From positions 434,001 to 498,000 of the forward strand of contig CATKHK010000016.1 in assembly GCA_949751835.1 (NCBI GenBank): a DNA stretch of 64,000 nt, given 5' to 3'. The notes under the pieces are model-generated. The model did not search any database. It was not told where the DNA came from and worked only from the letters and a program-made list of their open reading frames with translations. Source of the stretch: Blepharisma japonicum (Eukaryota > Ciliophora > Heterotrichea > Heterotrichida > Blepharismidae). Position numbers and translations under genes: made by a program. Below are positions 59,194-64,000 of this stretch, piece by piece. Each line of letters begins with the position of its first letter. Position 1 is the first letter of the stretch.

Positions 59194-60882
59194 TTAATTC
59201 GTGCATGACTGGACTGGGAATAATAAATTTTCTTCTGTGTCATACTTATAAATAAAGAACTTCCTGATGAAAAACACTGATTTTTCATTGAAAACGTAGC
59301 TTGCAGGGCTCCATCAGTCCTCTTCAGACAAATCCTTTATATCTTCAATATTCTGAGGATTGAAAGGATCGATTTTTGTGATTTTTTTGCCGTGGAAAAT
59401 GATCAATTGATTCTCAATAGGAAACATAAAGCACCGGAGACTGTCTTGGATTTTTATTTTTAATTGCGAAAACCTATTTCCTGCGATATTATAAGCTTCA
59501 ATAGTTTCTGCACCTCCTGCTATATAAATATTTCCTTTAATAAATGCAGCTGAGCAGCTTTCTCTAGGACTATTTAAATTTGCGATTTTCTGCCAAGTTC
59601 TTTGAGAGACGTTTAATCTTTCGCATTCTTTTAGAGTCCCATTGTTAAAACCGCCAAAAACATATACAAATTCTCCAATATTCAGAATCGCATGATTAAA
59701 CCTAGGATTTTTCATAGCAGGGCCTATAGTAAGGTCTTGAGAAACCACATTGAAAATCCATGTAGACCGTTTTGGAGATATTTGTAAGCCTCCTGTGACC
59801 ACAATTAGCCCATCTGGAGTAATAGTCCAAGCGCTCCCATCAAGCCCTACATCGCGACTTTTTATATTAATTTTGGAAAATTCTTCAATAGAGGTATTAA
59901 AAGTCGTCAAAAATTTCACCCCAGGGATAAAGCAATATAGCATAGCAGAAATTATTTTTTTCCTAGAAACAGAGCTGCTTCTCTGCATTCTTGATTTTAT
60001 TTCTCTTTGTGTTTGGGCTGTTGACATCCTGGGAGCTTCGTATTCTGAGATTTCTCTTGAGGTCAAAGCGACATAATTTTCATCGTCTGAAAATTCAAAA
60101 GGATTTTGGGTTTTTGTCCTTTTTACGTCCCGAAAGCCCACTTTTGGGGTTGTTATTCTTGATTTTTGCTTGGGCATAGAAATTTGCGAGACTTTTTTAG
60201 ATGAAGTTGTGTCAATTATAGGCGATTTTGCTTGCTTTGGATCTGGTGCTGGGGTGTTAGAGTTGCTGCTACTTTTAAGCCCAACCTCAAAAATAAACTG
60301 GCTTACTATGGTATTTTTCATATCAGTTTGGCTGTAATCTACCCTTTTCTTGAGAATTTCGAACTTATTGACTTCTTCACAAGTCAAACAGCTTGTCAGT
60401 GCATTCGCAAGCTCATTGTACTGGTAATCTCCTTTTTTGATCATATCTAAAGCTTCAGTTATTTGTTTTTTCACAATCCCGCATTGGTTGATTACTTTTA
60501 AAGTCATATCTTCAGCTGCTGAGAGCAGATCTCGCTCTATCACTTTTACGATTTCTGTAATAAATTGAATGGAAAGATTTTGAAATTCGTCGACTGCTGA
60601 GATTTCTTTTTCCAAACGCGATTTTATATATGCTAAAACCTCTTGTTTTTGAGACGCCTGGGCTAAAATCTGTGCTTCAGTTGCACAGAGTTCTTGCCAA
60701 TTTTCAGCCATCAAAGAAGTCAATTGGCTTTCGCTCAGCGCGACTGGCTTATGACTAGAGCTTATATCTGAAATAATATGCCTTCCTACACAGCTGCTAC
60801 ACAGAATGGCCTGCTTGCAAAAGCAAATTAGCTCCCCAGGCCCATTGCAAATTTCACATGTTTTTGTATTCATCATAAACAT
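59194..60882 (-). CDS. B-box-like and kelch-repeat protein
   Basis: 562 residues, extended at its 3' end through a TGA (Trp) to TAA at 59194. N-terminal zinc-binding B-box-like segment (about 9-50: C-E-I-C-N ... C-F-C-K ... C-S-S-C-V-G-R-H ... S-S-H-K-P-V). Long helical region to about 200, a Ser/Lys-rich basic linker, and kelch-type blades from about 320 onward (V-V-T-G-G-L, Y-V-F-G-G-F-N, I-Y-I-A-G-G). The combination suggests a scaffold or substrate receptor. Met codons at 60882, 60876 and 60873 are all possible starts. Confidence 0.82.
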
Positions 60883-60885
60883 ATT

Positions 60886-61653
60886 TTATCCTATAATTAA
60901 ATTTCTTATTAATCCAGTCCTCATTTCCACCATACACTTCTTATGCAGATTTATCTGATAGCCTACTCCATCTAGCGTAAACGAAAAAATTCCTTCAGTG
61001 AAGCTCAAAATGTCTTCAATTTCTTTAATAATTGGCCTTGCAGTCTGATCATTAGCATACCACCAATATTTTTCTTTGGCAACTGCCGTTCTGCTTATAG
61101 GGTAAATCATTTTTTCTCCACTAGGGTCAGTTACAGTCATTAAGGTTTCTCTGAATAAAATTTCTGCTTGGCTGCCTGAGAAGTTAAACTTGCTTCGGAT
61201 GTTTCCGGAAATAAAATCCCGCTCAATTTCATCAGAGGTGGCCTCTGGGAATTCAATTTCAGAAGACTCCATGTGGTAAATCCATTTGCCTTGGAGTGTA
61301 CAGGTTTGAGAGTAAAATTCAGGTACAGAGGAAAGGTCTTGGGGCTCTGGATTTTGTCGCTCTTCAGGTTCTTCGGCGTCAAAAAGAATATCAGGGGCGT
61401 CTTCTTCTTTTTTACCTTGGGGAGGGGATTGGTGAGCTCTAGGAGGGACTGGTTTCTTGGGAGGAGAACTAGATGGCGGGGGTTGAAAGTTTGGAAGACT
61501 TGGAGCTGATGGTAATTCTGGGTAAAGAGAAAGAGAAGGAGCACTGGGAATTGGCATAGGTGGGGGTGGAGGAAGGGAGACTGGCTGGAATCCTGAAGCG
61601 GTAACAGTTATTGGCTCTTTTTGCTTATTTTTTTTGCTTGATGTGCTTCCCAT
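60886..61653 (-). CDS. Pro-rich protein with WWE-like C-terminal domains
   Basis: 255 residues, one exon. It begins MGSTSSKKNK (possible myristoylation). Residues about 25-100 are Pro-rich. Then come two successive WWE-like units: one with G-K-W-I-Y-H-M-E ... Y-P-I-S-R, the other with Y-W-W-Y-A-N-D-Q and ending Y-Q-I-N-L ... T-G-L-I-R. WWE domains recognise ADP-ribose on proteins or mediate ligase contacts. The stop TAA is only 3 nt upstream of the first ATG of the kelch gene. Confidence 0.65.
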   Translation of the reverse strand: MGSTSSKKNKQKEPITVTASGFQPVSLPPPPPMPIPSAPSLSLYPELPSAPSLPNFQPPPSSSPPKKPVPPRAHQSPPQGKKEEDAPDILFDAEEPEERQNPEPQDLSSVPEFYSQTCTLQGKWIYHMESSEIEFPEATSDEIERDFISGNIRSKFNFSGSQAEILFRETLMTVTDPSGEKMIYPISRTAVAKEKYWWYANDQTARPIIKEIEDILSFTEGIFSFTLDGVGYQINLHKKCMVEMRTGLIRNLIIG

Positions 61654-61787
61654 TTATAGATAAATAACTTTATTTTGTTTCTAAATATCTAAATGATAGA
61701 ATTTATAAATTAAAAATTTATCACAGGCAACAGATATTTATATTAATAATTGCAGATCTCACTTACATTGATCTAAAGATTGCCAAT

Positions 61788-62576
61788 ATGAAAAATGAGC
61801 TATCATGAAGATTATATTCGCTATCACATATCGATTTATCACGAAATTCAAACACCGTGAAGCTTGATCTCTCTAATAATGAAGATTTGTTTGACTTAGA
61901 GTTATTAAGATTTTTCCCAAATTTAAAAGAGCTCGATCTGTCATATTCCTATTATCTTTGCGATAATTATCAGGCAATCATATATGTTCCTAAGCTTGAA
62001 AGTTTAAATATACACAGCGCAGGCTTAACAACAGCAAAATATTTAGTCCCTCTGAAAAATCTCAAATATTTAAAGGCGACTTTTGCAAATATTGGAAAAG
62101 CTGTGGAACACCTTATTCAATTATCAAGCTTAGAAGATCTAGATATTCAAGGAGGAATAGAAGGCATAGAAGAGCTTGGATGTTTAACTTCTTTGAAAAA
62201 GCTGACTTTAAGAGGAGTGTTTAATAACTACGGAGAGACTGATGATTTTGATGCTCCTCCAATAGATTTTCTAGCCTCTTTGGTAAATTTAAGAGAACTG
62301 GACCTTTCGTTTAATGATTATATAAAATTCATTGAGCCGATTACGAGGCTGCCGAACTTGCAGTATCTTGATCTATCGTATAACAAAGGGATTCAAGATG
62401 TGCCTTTGCTTAGAAATTTAGTATCTTTGGTTACAGTGGATCTAAGATTATGTACACCGACGCTTGAAAATGATTTGTATTATTTAACAGAGCTTCCAAA
62501 TCTGAAAGAATTAAGGATTTTTTATTATATTACTCCTCCAAAGTTCAATGAGCAGGTTAAAGTTGTTATAGACTAA
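61788..62576 (+). CDS. Leucine-rich-repeat protein
   Basis: 262 residues, beginning at an ATG (MKNELSWRL) that extends the frame 23 codons upstream of a GTG-derived start. About eight LRRs follow in L-x-x-L-x-L-S-x-N style (K-L-D-L-S-N-N, F-P-N-L-K-E-L-D-L-S, L-R-E-L-D-L-S-F-N). Role in protein binding; no other domain. A TGA in the N-terminal part is Trp. Confidence 0.75.
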
Positions 62577-63257
62577 AAATATTTTGATAGTTTTTAAAGA
62601 TATGCTTATATAGTAACTTGAAGAGAAGACAAATGAGGGAGGGTGAGAACTGAGATTATGGATAATTAAGAAAATAGCGATTAATGAATCAATAGTTTAG
62701 TCTGGGAGATGATATTGGTTAGTTTAGTTATCTTAAAGTACTTTTTCATTTATACTTCTCCACGGCTATTCTAGGTTATTCATTAAAGACAAGCTCAGTT
62801 ATATCGGTGATAAATCTCTAAGATGTCCACAATGAAGTCTACCCGGCTAGAGGTATAATCTATATAACTATTTTTATAGCTTTGCATTTCTATTTTTCAT
62901 AAATTTATCAGTGCACCAATTTAGCTTTCGCATCTAAGTTAATTGTTTTGTAGTCATATTATAGCCTTCTATTTCTGGAATTGATAAGCTTGATAAGCTT
63001 TTGGAATTTTCTGGGGTTTTTGCCATTAGTAATTATAAAATGGGCTCTCTTCTCCATGAAATTAATAAATAGCATAAATAATCTTTAAAGTTAGGCAATT
63101 TGATGCAATATAGGTTTTCTTTACTAAAATCTTTATATAATAGAATTAAAATCTATGTTTGATGGGATGTGAGAGTTAATGTAGCAACCCAAACATTTTA
63201 TTTTAAAATCGATTTATAAAATTCAAATTTAAATAATAATATAATTATGTTTTCTAA
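62577..63257. other. Intergenic region
   Basis: About 680 bases between convergent genes. A direct duplication TTGATAAGC occurs near 62980-63000. No ORF or RNA recognised. Confidence 0.4.
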
Positions 63258-64000
63258 TTAAGCTTGTGATAGCTGGCACAGTTGATAGTAATAGCCACTT
63301 GTATTCTTTGACAACTCCTCATGAGTTCCTTTTTCCACTAAAATTCCTTTTTCAATCACAAGGATTTCATCGCAGTCTTTAATAGTCCTAAGCCTGTGAG
63401 CAATAGAAATGATTGTAAACTTTTCTTGTTTCAGCACTTCTTGTAGATTAGACTCTACAACAGTGTCTAAGGCGCTTGTTGCTTCATCTAAAACCAAAAT
63501 TTTTGGCTTCCTAATAAGAGCTCTCGCAATGGCAACTCTTTGTTTTTGTCCTCCACTTAGTTTGCTTCCTCTAAGTCCTACATCGCTATCTAGACCATAT
63601 TTCTCTAAGAGATCTCCTGCTTGCGCTTTTATTAAAGCTTCTCTGGCTTCTTCTTCAGTAGCCAGCTGATTGGCAAGTCTTAGATTGTACATCATGGTGC
63701 CTTTAAATAGAATAGGCTCTTGGCCGACCCAACAGACGTATTCTCTGAGATGCCTGATATTGTAGTTTTGAATCAAAATGTCGTCAATTTTGATAAGTCC
63801 TGCCCTTGGGTTATAAAACCTCAATAAAAGTTGAGCAATGGTGGATTTTCCTGAGCCTGTTGAGCCTGTTACGCCAAGAGTATGTCCTGCTGGAACTTCG
63901 AAACTGACATTTTTGAGAACTGAGTTAAGTCTGCCTTCATATTTAAAGCTGACTTTTTCGTATGTAACTTTTCCAGAAATTGGGTCTGTGACTCCATCTT
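63258..64000 (-). CDS. ABCB-type ABC transporter, C-terminal nucleotide-binding domain (5' part outside window)
   Basis: Partial: the gene continues beyond the right edge. Visible are the last 247 residues, with Walker A G-S-T-G-S-G-K-S-T, Q-loop W-V-G-Q-E-P, signature L-S-G-G-Q-K-Q-R, Walker B I-L-V-L-D-E-A-T-S-A-L-D, and H-loop I-S-I-A-H-R-L. It is an ABCB/MDR-class exporter NBD, ending shortly after the domain. All catalytic motifs are intact. Substrate unknown. Confidence 0.95.
   Translation of the reverse strand, partial: DGVTDPISGKVTYEKVSFKYEGRLNSVLKNVSFEVPAGHTLGVTGSTGSGKSTIAQLLLRFYNPRAGLIKIDDILIQNYNIRHLREYVCWVGQEPILFKGTMMYNLRLANQLATEEEAREALIKAQAGDLLEKYGLDSDVGLRGSKLSGGQKQRVAIARALIRKPKILVLDEATSALDTVVESNLQEVLKQEKFTIISIAHRLRTIKDCDEILVIEKGILVEKGTHEELSKNTSGYYYQLCQLSQA

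Noticed and set aside
60880-60890. Fusion of the WWE-like and kelch genes by an intron
   Set aside because: No GTAA...AG segment of 15-16 nt spans the stop, and the WWE end is well conserved.

Overview
The window is nuclear DNA of a heterotrich ciliate, most likely Blepharisma or a close relative, and it looks like macronuclear sequence. Two features of the sequence support this. First, TGA is read as tryptophan: it sits at invariant Trp positions in beta-tubulin (Trp101), GSK-3 and an ARL5-like GTPase, and only TAA and TAG end genes. Second, all seven introns found are 15 or 16 nt long, begin GTAA and end AG. With TGA as Trp, many short ORFs merge into long, well-conserved genes. The DNA is very AT-rich and genes are packed tightly on both strands, with gaps of 3 to about 500 bp in the dense parts. 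I see no viral or retroelement copy, CRISPR array, tRNA or rRNA.

Layout. 1-17922: a tandem array of four large multi-membrane proteins with a central PAS-like region (ciliate TmcB-like family). Copies 2 and 4 are intact; copies 1 and 3 each carry one single-base frame break, and a relic of another copy lies between copies 3 and 4. 18409-21957: a canonical beta-tubulin, a divergent full-length beta-tubulin without the acidic tail, and a decayed beta-tubulin 3' fragment. 22047-27203: a membrane RBR ubiquitin ligase, a radial-spoke RSP2-like protein, a FERM+IQ protein and SKP1. 27204-28690: a long non-coding gap holding a structured candidate RNA. 28691-38731: three hypothetical or disordered proteins, a large multi-zinc-finger RING protein, an exportin/HEAT-like protein and AP-3 sigma. 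39477-46579: five proteins starting Met-Gly-Cys (predicted lipid-anchored), of which the first three form a small family with a shared motif and the last has a START-like domain; among them lie signal peptidase subunit SPC3 and a cysteine-rich surface protein. 46592-52713: a small hypothetical protein and four tandem paralogues of a coiled-coil family. 53232-64000: eIF4E, GSK-3, a CFAP97-like protein, ARL5, an EF-hand-like protein, a LITAF-like protein, a TPR protein, TMEM216, a B-box/kelch protein, a WWE-like protein, a leucine-rich-repeat protein and the C-terminal end of an ABCB-type transporter.

Functional themes. Several genes serve cilia or the cytoskeleton (beta-tubulins, RSP2, CFAP97, TMEM216, perhaps the FERM protein). 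Several serve ubiquitin signalling (RBR ligase, SKP1, RING protein, B-box/kelch, WWE-like). Several concern membranes and secretion (AP-3 sigma, SPC3, ARL5, LITAF, START). The least-described material is the Met-Gly-Cys cluster, the four-copy coiled-coil array and the decaying TmcB-like array. Family calls rest on reading motifs by eye; no database search was run.
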